Shown here one piece after another: positions 6,540-11,920 of a stretch of 11,920 nt of DNA (position 1 is its first letter; each line of letters starts with the position of its first letter). The stretch lies in assembly GCA_964513905.1 (NCBI GenBank), contig CAZENS010000018.1, forward strand, positions 1 to 11,920, read 5' to 3'. Source of the DNA: CAMEGH01 sp964513905. Lineage in GTDB: Bacteria; Patescibacteriota; Saccharimonadia; Saccharimonadales; Saccharimonadaceae. The translations under genes and the position numbers were made by a program. A model generated the notes under the pieces. It was not told the DNA's origin, did not search any database, and saw only the letters and a list, made by a program, of their open reading frames with translations.

Positions 6540-8962
6540 TGACTGCCCCCCTCGCCCACAGATGGAATTGCGCCAAGCGCTTGCTCTACCTGCTGAAGTG
6601 AAATATTTATTGTACTGCCTGGCAATACTTTTCCGCCGAGCATCTCCTTTGCCACAGTATTTTCGACCGCCCGCTGCACCACTCGTCTCATAGGCCGAGC
6701 GCCGAGGCGTGGATCATATCCCCTATCAACAAGAAGTCGCTTAGCGTCATCATCAACTTGCACCTGTACCTTCTGCAGGGCGAGTGTTTTATTAACGCCC
6801 GCCAAAATCAAATCAATCACTTGTAATAGCTCTGGCTTCTCAAGTGGCTTAAATAGGACTATTTCGTCAAAACGATTCAAAAATTCCGGCTTAAACTGAT
6901 TACTACTAATAAGCTCATCGGTAATCTGATCTTCAAACTGCTCAAGTTGCTCGCCCGCCTCGATATGACTTCGTATGCGATCGGCGCCTGCGTTGCTCGT
7001 AGCAATAACAATTGCATCACGAAAACTTACTTCCCGATTATTTATATCCCTAAGTATACCCTCGTCAAGCAACTGAAGAAGTGTAGTTAACACATTCGGG
7101 TGCGCCTTCTCTATTTCGTCTAGCAAAATAACGCTAAATGGCTGCTTCATTACTCTTGCAGTTAAACTATTGGGGTCGCTTGCACCGTCGGCAATTAAGC
7201 GAGCCACGTCATCAATACCCACGTACTCATTCAAGTCGAGTCGAACAATTTTATCCTCTCCACCAAAGTAAACATCCGCCAAAGCCTTAGCAAGCTCGGT
7301 TTTACCAACACCAGTAGGACCCAAAAATAGGAATGTTCCGATTGGACGATCAGGATTTCGCACGCCGGCCCTCGCCCTTCTTAAGGCGTCACTTACAACC
7401 TGCACGGCACGCACCTGATTAATCATTCGTTCATGAATTTTATCTTCCAGACTGAGTAGCATTTCCCTATCACTCGCATCAGTTGCAACGCTTACCTTTA
7501 CATCCAGTGTCTGTTCAATAGCCTGCTGAACCGAATTCATGGTAACAAGTCCGCCCTCTGCATAGCCTGCAGCCGACTCGAGTAACTTTATGGCCCTCCC
7601 TGGCATCGCTAAGTCGTGCACATATCGCTCACTTAATCGATATGACTCGGCTAACGCTTGGTACATATAGGTTACTTTTCGCTTATACTCGGTCATAATA
7701 ATTTGATGCTGCATTACCTCAAGCGTTTCCTCGTACGTAGCAGGTCCAATGACAATTCGGTTTAGTGCATTAACTAGCCCCGGATTGCGCTGAGCAATCT
7801 GCAACAATCGCTGCTCATCCATTGTCAGGATTACGCGAAGATTTCCCGCCTCTAAGATTGGCAGAAGAACATTCGTTAAATCAACAGAACCGACACCTTC
7901 TTCGAAGAACAGTTGCGCATTATCAAGACATATAATAACGTTTTTTGCGCGGTAGGCCTCTGTAAGCACACGCATTACCAGCCCTTCAAGCTCACCCCTG
8001 CCCGGAGCGGCCGAAATCAAAGCAGAAGAATCGAGCAAAAACACTTGCCTGAATTTTAAGTTTGATGGAATAGGCGAGCTGGCGTCCATAAGCCGTTCGG
8101 CAAATGCGTGAATGATTGCAGTTTTTCCTACACCCGTTGATCCAACAAGTGCTACATTTTGTCTACCCGCTGAACCCAAATTCTCTAGTAGCTGCGCAAT
8201 GGCTCTTTCATGAGCTGGTAGCTTCACTGAAAAACTGTTTCTACCAACGCTCTCGCTAAGATTTAGCCCAAAACGTTTTAGCAATGGGGTATACCCGAAA
8301 GACCAGTCACGTGCAATACCGCCCGTTCTGCGTGGTTTTGACTGAGCATGCACAATACTTTGGATTCGGTCATACCATCGAATACCCTCGAGGACGTCGG
8401 TCAACTCGATATGCATCTGGGCAAGTAGCATATCTGCCTGGCTATATTGCTCCAAGAGTGCCGCAGCCAGCACTCCGCCATGCATCACCTTACTGCCAGT
8501 TTGTGAACGAATTGCCTCTGCCTTTTCCCACAAGTCATCGGTTAGCTTCGGATCCTCTGAAGCAATATTAAGCAACAAATTTGCTGTTATTCCAAGTCGT
8601 GCGGCAAGAAACTGTCCACTCCTCACTCGGCCAACAATCTCTGCGATGCGCTTTGGCGTTGCGTGTTTGGGAAGCGCTGCCAAAATATCAGCCTCAAGCA
8701 ATCCATCAACAGAATGAGTATTCTTTTCTATTTTAAGCTTTTTTAAATCACCCTCGTACCACTCAATAAACATAGTTGGCAGTGCAGCCAGGCCAAGCAG
8801 TGTCCAGCCAATCGGCATATCAATAAATATCAATACAAATCCACCAATAAGTAAAGCGATAGCCAACAAGCGAAGCGCAAGCAGCCAAATTCCCTGCAAT
8901 ACATGACCAACACGCGCCTTTACTGCGCGTTCACTATGGAAATTACAGGTCATTACTGCCAT
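6536..8962 (-). CDS. Membrane-anchored ClpA/ClpC-like double AAA+ ATPase with degenerate pore loops (808 aa)
   Basis: Two hydrophobic segments (about 24-46 and 49-67) anchor the protein. A divergent Clp-N-like repeat region spans 87-200. Ring 1 has Walker A GSTGVGKT (274-281), but its Walker B reads CLDNA, with N348 replacing the catalytic glutamate. Its pore loop reads APGRGE where Clp proteins have KYRGE, so the tyrosine is lost. Ring 2 keeps Walker A GPTGVGKT (548-555), Walker B LLDEIEKAH (D615, E616), sensor 1 N657, arginine finger FLNR (R697) and sensor 2 GAR (R756). It lacks the GYVG pore loop, having DGASDPNS instead. No ClpP-docking tripeptide is seen between TSNAG and FKPEF, and no M-domain coiled coil. 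It is therefore probably a remodelling or assembly ATPase, not a protease partner. The start at 8962 is preferred because AGGGG lies 7 nt upstream; an in-frame ATG at 9025 would give 829 residues. Confidence 0.88.
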   Translation of the reverse strand: MAVMTCNFHSERAVKARVGHVLQGIWLLALRLLAIALLIGGFVLIFIDMPIGWTLLGLAALPTMFIEWYEGDLKKLKIEKNTHSVDGLLEADILAALPKHATPKRIAEIVGRVRSGQFLAARLGITANLLLNIASEDPKLTDDLWEKAEAIRSQTGSKVMHGGVLAAALLEQYSQADMLLAQMHIELTDVLEGIRWYDRIQSIVHAQSKPRRTGGIARDWSFGYTPLLKRFGLNLSESVGRNSFSVKLPAHERAIAQLLENLGSAGRQNVALVGSTGVGKTAIIHAFAERLMDASSPIPSNLKFRQVFLLDSSALISAAPGRGELEGLVMRVLTEAYRAKNVIICLDNAQLFFEEGVGSVDLTNVLLPILEAGNLRVILTMDEQRLLQIAQRNPGLVNALNRIVIGPATYEETLEVMQHQIIMTEYKRKVTYMYQALAESYRLSERYVHDLAMPGRAIKLLESAAGYAEGGLVTMNSVQQAIEQTLDVKVSVATDASDREMLLSLEDKIHERMINQVRAVQVVSDALRRARAGVRNPDRPIGTFLFLGPTGVGKTELAKALADVYFGGEDKIVRLDLNEYVGIDDVARLIADGASDPNSLTARVMKQPFSVILLDEIEKAHPNVLTTLLQLLDEGILRDINNREVSFRDAIVIATSNAGADRIRSHIEAGEQLEQFEDQITDELISSNQFKPEFLNRFDEIVLFKPLEKPELLQVIDLILAGVNKTLALQKVQVQVDDDAKRLLVDRGYDPRLGARPMRRVVQRAVENTVAKEMLGGKVLPGSTINISLQQVEQALGAIPSVGEGGSQ
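6546..6553 (-). promoter_or_regulatory. Shine-Dalgarno site for the VirB6-like gene
   Basis: GAGGGGGG on the minus strand lies 6 nt before the GTG start at 6539, inside the 3' end of the ATPase gene. It supports the GTG start despite the 4-nt overlap of the two genes. Confidence 0.6.
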
Positions 8963-9333
8963 ATAGTTACCCCTGATAGCGTTACGATAACACCCACAAA
9001 TGGTAAAAATGGCACTACACCCCACGACAACAATACAACCGTAGACAGCACCACTTGCACAAAAATAACTATCACACCGATCACTAAAATTACCGATCGA
9101 ATAACTGCACCTAATATTCGTGATATCAATCTATCAAAAAAAGCTCTCATTTTTGTAGCCAACGAACCGTCAACGCGCCCGGCGCCGTCCTGACGGAACA
9201 AAGAGAACATGGTTCGCAACAAAAGATCGATAGAAAAATAATCCATCGTCGAAGCGAGTCGTTCCATGGCCATGTTAGCACGCTGCTTCCAGCCGTCTAC
9301 ATACCACCACTTAAGTAGAGCCACAACAAACAT
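8953..9333 (-). CDS. Small membrane protein, first gene of the ATPase/VirB6-like operon (126 aa)
   Basis: No function can be assigned. The N-terminal part is amphipathic and aromatic (LLKWWYVDGW at 6-15), followed by FSIDLLLRTMF (33-43), FRQDGAGR (46-53), and DRLISRILGAVIR (67-79). Two hydrophobic segments follow, near 77-99 and 102-122. It is thus a peripheral-to-integral membrane protein with a conserved-looking basic helical half. I recall such proteins next to ClpC-like genes in CPR genomes (not checked). It opens the operon, and its last 10 nt overlap the start of the ATPase gene, so the two are likely coupled and may form a complex at the membrane. The -10-like TAAAAT ends 6 nt before its ATG, which suggests a leaderless transcript. 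Confidence 0.8.
   Translation of the reverse strand: MFVVALLKWWYVDGWKQRANMAMERLASTMDYFSIDLLLRTMFSLFRQDGAGRVDGSLATKMRAFFDRLISRILGAVIRSVILVIGVIVIFVQVVLSTVVLLSWGVVPFLPFVGVIVTLSGVTIWQ
8970..8974 (-). promoter_or_regulatory. Shine-Dalgarno site that decides the ATPase start
   Basis: AGGGG on the minus strand is 7 nt upstream of ATG at 8962. The in-frame upstream ATG at 9025 would add 21 residues with several cysteines. These precede the hydrophobic anchor and lie wholly within the overlapping membrane-protein gene, so the shorter form is preferred. ATG at 8953 would be 16 nt from this site, too far. Confidence 0.6.
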
Positions 9334-9339
9334 GTTCTC

Positions 9340-9368
9340 ATTTTACCGTACACTGGCATAAAAAACCA
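9340..9368 (-). promoter_or_regulatory. Promoter of the four-gene operon, probably leaderless
   Basis: On the minus strand TAAAAT (9345-9340) ends 6 nt before the ATG at 9333. A weak -35 (TGGTTT, 9368-9363) is spaced 17 nt away. The six bases in between are GAGAAC; they could be read as a very close purine tract, but the spacing is too short for a normal ribosome-binding site. The promoter is back to back with the murT promoter. Confidence 0.45.
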
Positions 9369-9390
9369 CTAGCAATATGCACGGAATATT

Positions 9391-9419
9391 TTCAATTGTT
9401 AATACCTACGTAGTATACT
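9391..9419 (+). promoter_or_regulatory. Promoter of murT-gatD, leaderless
   Basis: TATACT (9414-9419) ends 7 nt before the ATG at 9427. TTCAAT (9391-9396) is a fair -35 at exactly 17 nt spacing. No Shine-Dalgarno sequence precedes murT. The palindrome CTACGTAG (9406-9413) fills the end of the spacer and touches the -10. Confidence 0.55.
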
Positions 9420-9426
9420 TATATCT

Positions 9427-10434
9427 ATGCCAAAACCACATATTGCCGCAATCGGAAAAGTCGTTCGAAAGATAACTCGTCTTCGTGGTGGCGGCTCTGC
9501 GTTCCCCGGACTTGTTATCGAAAAAATCGACCCGTTGTTTACTCGTGATGTCTTAGCAACACTTCCGCAAGGAGTTGTTGTTGTTAGTGGCACAAATGGA
9601 AAAACAACGACCGCAAAAATGGTCGTAGAGCTTCTGGAAGGGCAGGGCCTGAAAGTTTTTACCAATCGCACAGGTAGCAATTTTGCGCGTGGAGTTACCG
9701 CCGCCCTCCTTTCAGAAATTAACATAAAAGGAGAACTCGATGCAGATATTGCGGTCCTAGAGCTCGATGAGGCGCACGCTGTTAAATTTGTTGATGTCAT
9801 TCCGCCAAGTCACTCACTCCTGCTGAACGTTATGCGCGATCAACTAGACCGTTTTGGTGAAATTGATACAACTGCTAAAATGCTTGAACACATTGCCAAA
9901 GCAACGACCAAAAGCGTTGTCCTCAATAGAGAGGATCCTCGAATCGCAAATATTTCTCATTCTATCTCAATCGCTCCACGATACTTTGGGCTTGCGCCAG
10001 CACTGAAAGAGCAATTTTCATCTGGCGACGAAGCTGGAACTGCCGCAAAAAAATACGATGCCGATATTGTACTAAAGAGCTTTTCAGACACATCGGCCAC
10101 CTTCTCTATTGGAAAAAAGACTGCCGCGGTTCCAATGAAATTACGTGGAGTTTATAATCTATTCAATGCTGCAGCCGCATTGACGCTCGTGTATTCAATC
10201 CTCGGAAAAAATATTGATACCAAAAAGTTACTTCATAGTCTTTCAGAAATTGAACCTGCATTTGGCCGNNNNNNNNNNNNNNNNNNNNNNNNNNNNNNNN
10301 NNNNNNNNNNNNNNNNNNNNNNNNNNNNNNNNNNNNNNNNNNNNNNNNNNNNNNNNNNNNNNNNNNNNTACACCGCCATGCTGTCTATTCGAAAAGAACT
10401 TTCCAAAATAACTGAAGTTGAGGAGGTATTATGA
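9427..10434 (+). CDS. murT: Lipid II isoglutaminyl synthase, MurT subunit (interrupted by assembly gap)
   Basis: MurT is the Mur-ligase-like subunit that uses ATP to activate the D-glutamate carboxylate of lipid II, so that GatD-derived ammonia can form D-isoglutamine; it acts in the cytoplasm at the membrane. Visible evidence: nucleotide loop GTNGKTT (55-61), LELDEAHA (111-118), NVMRDQLDRFGE (134-145), the Mur motif GVYNLFNAAAA (241-251) and EPAFGR (276-281) at the start of the C-terminal domain. One hundred Ns then replace most of that domain, including the expected catalytic aspartate. After the gap, YTAML..RKEL matches the usual MurT C-terminus, which confirms the frame there. Known MurT proteins have roughly 435 residues, so the true gap is probably nearer 400 nt. 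No cysteine occurs before the gap: the zinc ribbon of the Staphylococcus aureus and pneumococcal enzymes is missing. The stop overlaps gatD by 4 nt. Confidence 0.92.
   Translation: MPKPHIAAIGKVVRKITRLRGGGSAFPGLVIEKIDPLFTRDVLATLPQGVVVVSGTNGKTTTAKMVVELLEGQGLKVFTNRTGSNFARGVTAALLSEINIKGELDADIAVLELDEAHAVKFVDVIPPSHSLLLNVMRDQLDRFGEIDTTAKMLEHIAKATTKSVVLNREDPRIANISHSISIAPRYFGLAPALKEQFSSGDEAGTAAKKYDADIVLKSFSDTSATFSIGKKTAAVPMKLRGVYNLFNAAAALTLVYSILGKNIDTKKLLHSLSEIEPAFGXXXXXXXXXXXXXXXXXXXXXXXXXXXXXXXXXXYTAMLSIRKELSKITEVEEVL
10269..10368. other. Assembly gap of exactly 100 N
   Basis: A run of 100 undetermined bases lies inside murT. The round number suggests a placeholder of unknown true size, not measured missing bases. 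It hides most of the MurT C-terminal (DUF1727) domain. If murT is intact, the true gap length should be 1 modulo 3. Confidence 0.98.
10421..10426 (+). promoter_or_regulatory. Perfect Shine-Dalgarno site for gatD
   Basis: AGGAGG lies 4 nt before the gatD ATG at 10431, within the last codons of murT. It is the only full-consensus ribosome-binding site in the window and contrasts with the leaderless start of murT. Confidence 0.85.
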
Positions 10435-11156
10435 AACCAGAAAAAACAATATCAATTCTTCAGCTGTACCCAAAAAATATGAGCATTTACGGCGACGGGG
10501 GGAACACTCTTACCCTAAAAAAGCGCCTTGAATGGCACGGATACACTCCGCAGATTATCGATTATAACGTTGGCGACACATTTCCTGAAAAAGTAGATAT
10601 TATCGTGGGTGGAGGTGGTCAAGATAGCGGCCAGCAACACATACAGGACGACCTTCAGGCGATTGCCAAAAACCTTCGAACACTTGCAAAAAACAACACT
10701 CCAATGCTAGTTGTTTGCGGCCTCTACCAACTTTTTGGCAGATTTTTTAAAACAGCGTCAGGCGAGATTATTCCAGGAATAGAAATTTTTCATGCCGAAA
10801 CACACGCTGGTCCGGAAAGATTAATAGGCAATACGATTATTGAGAGTGACTTATTCGGAGAAGTCGTCGGCTATGAAAATCATGGCGGACAGACATTTCT
10901 CGATAAGGGGTCTAAGCCCCTCGGAACAGTTCGCCTTGGCGCAGGCAATAACGGCCACGACGAAACCGAAGGTGCAATTGTTAATAATGTTATTGGCACC
11001 TATCTACACGGATCAATCTTGCCCAAAAACCCCAACATCGCAGATTTTCTTATTGAGCAAGCTGCAATAAATACGTTCGGTGAGTTTGAGCCAAGTATTA
11101 TTGACGACACATTCGCCCAAAAAGCTCGCGAAGTTGCAGCGAAACGGCCTCGTTAA
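10431..11156 (+). CDS. gatD: Lipid II isoglutaminyl synthase, glutamine amidotransferase subunit GatD
   Basis: GatD hydrolyses glutamine and passes ammonia to MurT, converting D-glutamate of the lipid II stem peptide into D-isoglutamine. At 241 residues it has the normal family length. Visible evidence: the N-terminal LYPKNMSIYGDGGN signature (12-25), the glycine-rich GGGGQDSGQ (60-68), the nucleophile elbow VVCGLYQ with C96, R130 in GPERLIGN (the glutamine-binding arginine position), GYENHGGQT (147-155), and H193 in TYLHGSILPKNP as the catalytic histidine. The third triad member comes from MurT in known complexes and would lie in the N gap. ATG overlaps the murT TGA (ATGA), with a perfect AGGAGG, so the subunits are translationally coupled. 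The TAA stop overlaps the stop of the convergent peroxiredoxin gene by 4 nt. Confidence 0.95.
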   Translation: MKPEKTISILQLYPKNMSIYGDGGNTLTLKKRLEWHGYTPQIIDYNVGDTFPEKVDIIVGGGGQDSGQQHIQDDLQAIAKNLRTLAKNNTPMLVVCGLYQLFGRFFKTASGEIIPGIEIFHAETHAGPERLIGNTIIESDLFGEVVGYENHGGQTFLDKGSKPLGTVRLGAGNNGHDETEGAIVNNVIGTYLHGSILPKNPNIADFLIEQAAINTFGEFEPSIIDDTFAQKAREVAAKRPR

Positions 11157-11614
11157 TTTTGCTTTAGCGCCTGCAAATCAGAGAGAACTTGCATTCCGTG
11201 GTTCATTGGCGTTGCTCGCCCATACACTTTTTGCACGACTCCATCGGGATCAATTATAAATGTCTTTCGCAAAATTCCTTCACGACCAAACATTTTCTTT
11301 CCCCAGGCGCCGTAGGCCCTAATCACAGCCCCATCTGGGTCGCTGAGTAGTGTAAAGGGAAGATCGTTATTTTGCTTAAAAGCCTCGTGTGACTCGACGT
11401 TATCCATACTCACCCCAACGACTTCTGCGCCCGCCGCTTGCAGCCCTGAATACGAGTCTCTTAAGCTGCACGCCTGAACCGTACAACCCGGCGTATTATC
11501 TTTTGGATAAAAATACAGCACTAACCATCTTCCTGCATAGTCAGATAGGCTTTTTTCGCCTCCGCTATCGTCAACAAGTGTAAAAGTTGGTGCATTATAA
11601 GGAACTTCTTTCAT
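11153..11614 (-). CDS. bcp: Thioredoxin-dependent thiol peroxidase, Bcp-type peroxiredoxin
   Basis: This cytoplasmic enzyme reduces hydrogen peroxide and organic hydroperoxides with electrons from thioredoxin. The active-site motif YPKDNTPGCTVQAC holds the P-x-x-x-T-x-x-C signature: peroxidatic C44 and, five residues on, resolving C49, as in the atypical two-cysteine BCP subgroup. The later R-K-T-F-I-I-D motif supplies the conserved arginine region. The length of 153 residues is normal. The start at 11614 is chosen over an in-frame ATG at 11632 (159 residues). Its N-terminus fits the family better, and a promoter with -10 TACACT at 11626-11621 lies inside the longer form, ending 6 nt before this ATG. 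The gene stands alone, convergent with gatD and divergent from the acyltransferase gene. Confidence 0.93.
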   Translation of the reverse strand: MKEVPYNAPTFTLVDDSGGEKSLSDYAGRWLVLYFYPKDNTPGCTVQACSLRDSYSGLQAAGAEVVGVSMDNVESHEAFKQNNDLPFTLLSDPDGAVIRAYGAWGKKMFGREGILRKTFIIDPDGVVQKVYGRATPMNHGMQVLSDLQALKQN

Positions 11615-11620
11615 AGTAAT

Positions 11621-11649
11621 AGTGTACTGCATATACCTACTAGCGACAA
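11621..11649 (-). promoter_or_regulatory. Promoter of bcp, leaderless
   Basis: On the minus strand TTGTCG (11649-11644) and TACACT (11626-11621) are separated by exactly 17 nt, and the -10 ends 6 nt before the ATG at 11614. This placement argues against translation starting at 11632, which would lie upstream of the predicted transcription start. Confidence 0.5.
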
Positions 11650-11654
11650 TCGCT
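11642..11654. repeat. Inverted repeat overlapping the bcp -35 element
   Basis: AGCGA (11642-11646) and TCGCT (11650-11654) form a perfect 5-bp dyad around CAA. It covers the -35 hexamer of the bcp promoter and lies just upstream of the divergent promoter, so it could be an operator. It is short enough to be chance. Confidence 0.25.
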
Positions 11655-11658
11655 CCCC

Positions 11659-11687
11659 TTTAAAAACATATCTAACCTCGCTATAAT
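11659..11687 (+). promoter_or_regulatory. Promoter of the OpgC-like gene, leaderless
   Basis: A consensus TATAAT (11682-11687) ends 8 nt before the ATG at 11696. TTTAAA (11659-11664) is a weak -35 at 17 nt spacing. No Shine-Dalgarno sequence lies between the -10 and the start codon. Confidence 0.58.
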
Positions 11688-11695
11688 AAATCTAT

Positions 11696-11920
11696 ATGGC
11701 AGCGGCTTCAAAGCGTAGAATATTTGAACTCGACCTTTTGCGAGGTCTTTTTATTATCATTATTATTATCGATCATTTGCAATTCTGGCCCAGTCCACTT
11801 CGCTATATTACTGGCGAGGGGCGACTTTGGGTAACAGCAGCGGAAGGCTTTTTTCTAATATCTGGCCTACTCATTGGCTACATTCGAGCCTACAAAGGCA
11901 AAAAGAAGTCGCTTAAAGAA
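11696..11920 (+). CDS. OpgC-like membrane acyltransferase (5' part, 75 codons, runs off window)
   Basis: Only the first 75 residues are present. R-I-F-E-L-D-L-L-R-G (8-17) is followed by a hydrophobic segment with six consecutive isoleucines (20-25) and DH (26-27). AAEGFFLISGLLIGY (48-62) is a second hydrophobic segment, and the basic AYKGKKK stretch (65-71) follows. The order LDLLRG, then DH, then AEGFxxxSG is the N-terminal signature of OpgC and related multi-pass acyltransferases, which add acyl groups such as succinyl to envelope glycans. The substrate here cannot be inferred. Another acyltransferase-3 subgroup is possible. ATG at 11696 is the first start, preceded by a consensus -10 and no ribosome-binding site. 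Confidence 0.75.
   Translation, partial: MAAASKRRIFELDLLRGLFIIIIIIDHLQFWPSPLRYITGEGRLWVTAAEGFFLISGLLIGYIRAYKGKKKSLKE

Noticed and set aside
6536..8962. Calling the ATPase a true ClpC protease subunit
   Set aside because: The membrane anchor, absent pore-loop aromatics, absent ClpP-docking tripeptide and lack of a nearby clpP argue against a proteolytic role; only family membership is supported.
9399..9800. Open frame of 133 codons on the - strand opposite the start of murT
   Set aside because: Low-complexity S/T/A/R-rich translation, the mirror of the conserved murT N-terminus including the GTNGKTT region; no independent evidence of coding.
10269..10368. Genuine frameshift or insertion in murT
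   Set aside because: The frame after the Ns gives the expected MurT C-terminus and overlaps gatD normally; an assembly gap is the simpler explanation.
11140..11160. Possible bidirectional terminator at the gatD/bcp junction (AACG-GCCT-CGTT followed by AATTTT)
   Set aside because: The stem is only 4 bp with two A-T pairs and the T-run is short, too weak to call as an intrinsic terminator in either direction.
11753..11772. ATT/ATC-rich run resembling a short tandem repeat
   Set aside because: It encodes consecutive isoleucines of a membrane helix in the acyltransferase; ordinary codon repetition explains it.

Overview
The window looks like chromosomal DNA of a host-associated, small-genome bacterium of the Patescibacteria/CPR type, most likely near Candidatus Saccharibacteria. 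This is an inference from gene content and architecture: a membrane-anchored ClpA/ClpC-like ATPase next to a VirB6/TrbL-like protein, a MurT-GatD pair, very tight packing (overlapping genes and overlapping convergent stop codons), and first genes of transcripts that seem to lack a 5' leader. TGA is used as an ordinary stop (the ATPase gene and murT), so there is no sign of the UGA-to-glycine recoding of Gracilibacteria/Absconditabacteria. No rRNA, tRNA, CRISPR array or insertion sequence was seen.

Layout: 1-168 is intergenic, with a small intrinsic terminator and a leaderless promoter. 169-1770 (+) encodes a polytopic membrane protein of unknown function. 1767-9333 (-) is a compact four-gene operon, read right to left: a 126-residue membrane protein, a membrane-anchored double AAA+ ATPase, a VirB6/TrbL-like polytopic protein, and a 913-residue single-span protein with a large cysteine-bearing exterior part. 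9427-11156 (+) is murT-gatD, encoding the lipid II isoglutaminyl synthase; murT is interrupted by 100 Ns. 11153-11614 (-) is a Bcp-type peroxiredoxin. 11696-11920 (+) is the start of an OpgC-like membrane acyltransferase that runs off the window.

How the genes fit together: the four operon genes overlap by 10 nt, overlap by 4 nt, and abut, so their products are probably made together. They look like parts of an envelope-associated, T4SS-related machine: an ATPase tethered to the membrane, a VirB6-like inner-membrane core, and a large exported protein. The ATPase has lost the substrate-gripping pore-loop residues of both rings and the ClpP-docking tripeptide, so it is probably not a proteolytic Clp unfoldase. 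MurT-GatD indicates amidated, Gram-positive-style peptidoglycan.

Translation signals fall into two classes. All five genes that begin a transcription unit have a -10-like hexamer ending only 6-8 nt before the start codon. The four operon-internal genes have Shine-Dalgarno-like purine tracts instead.
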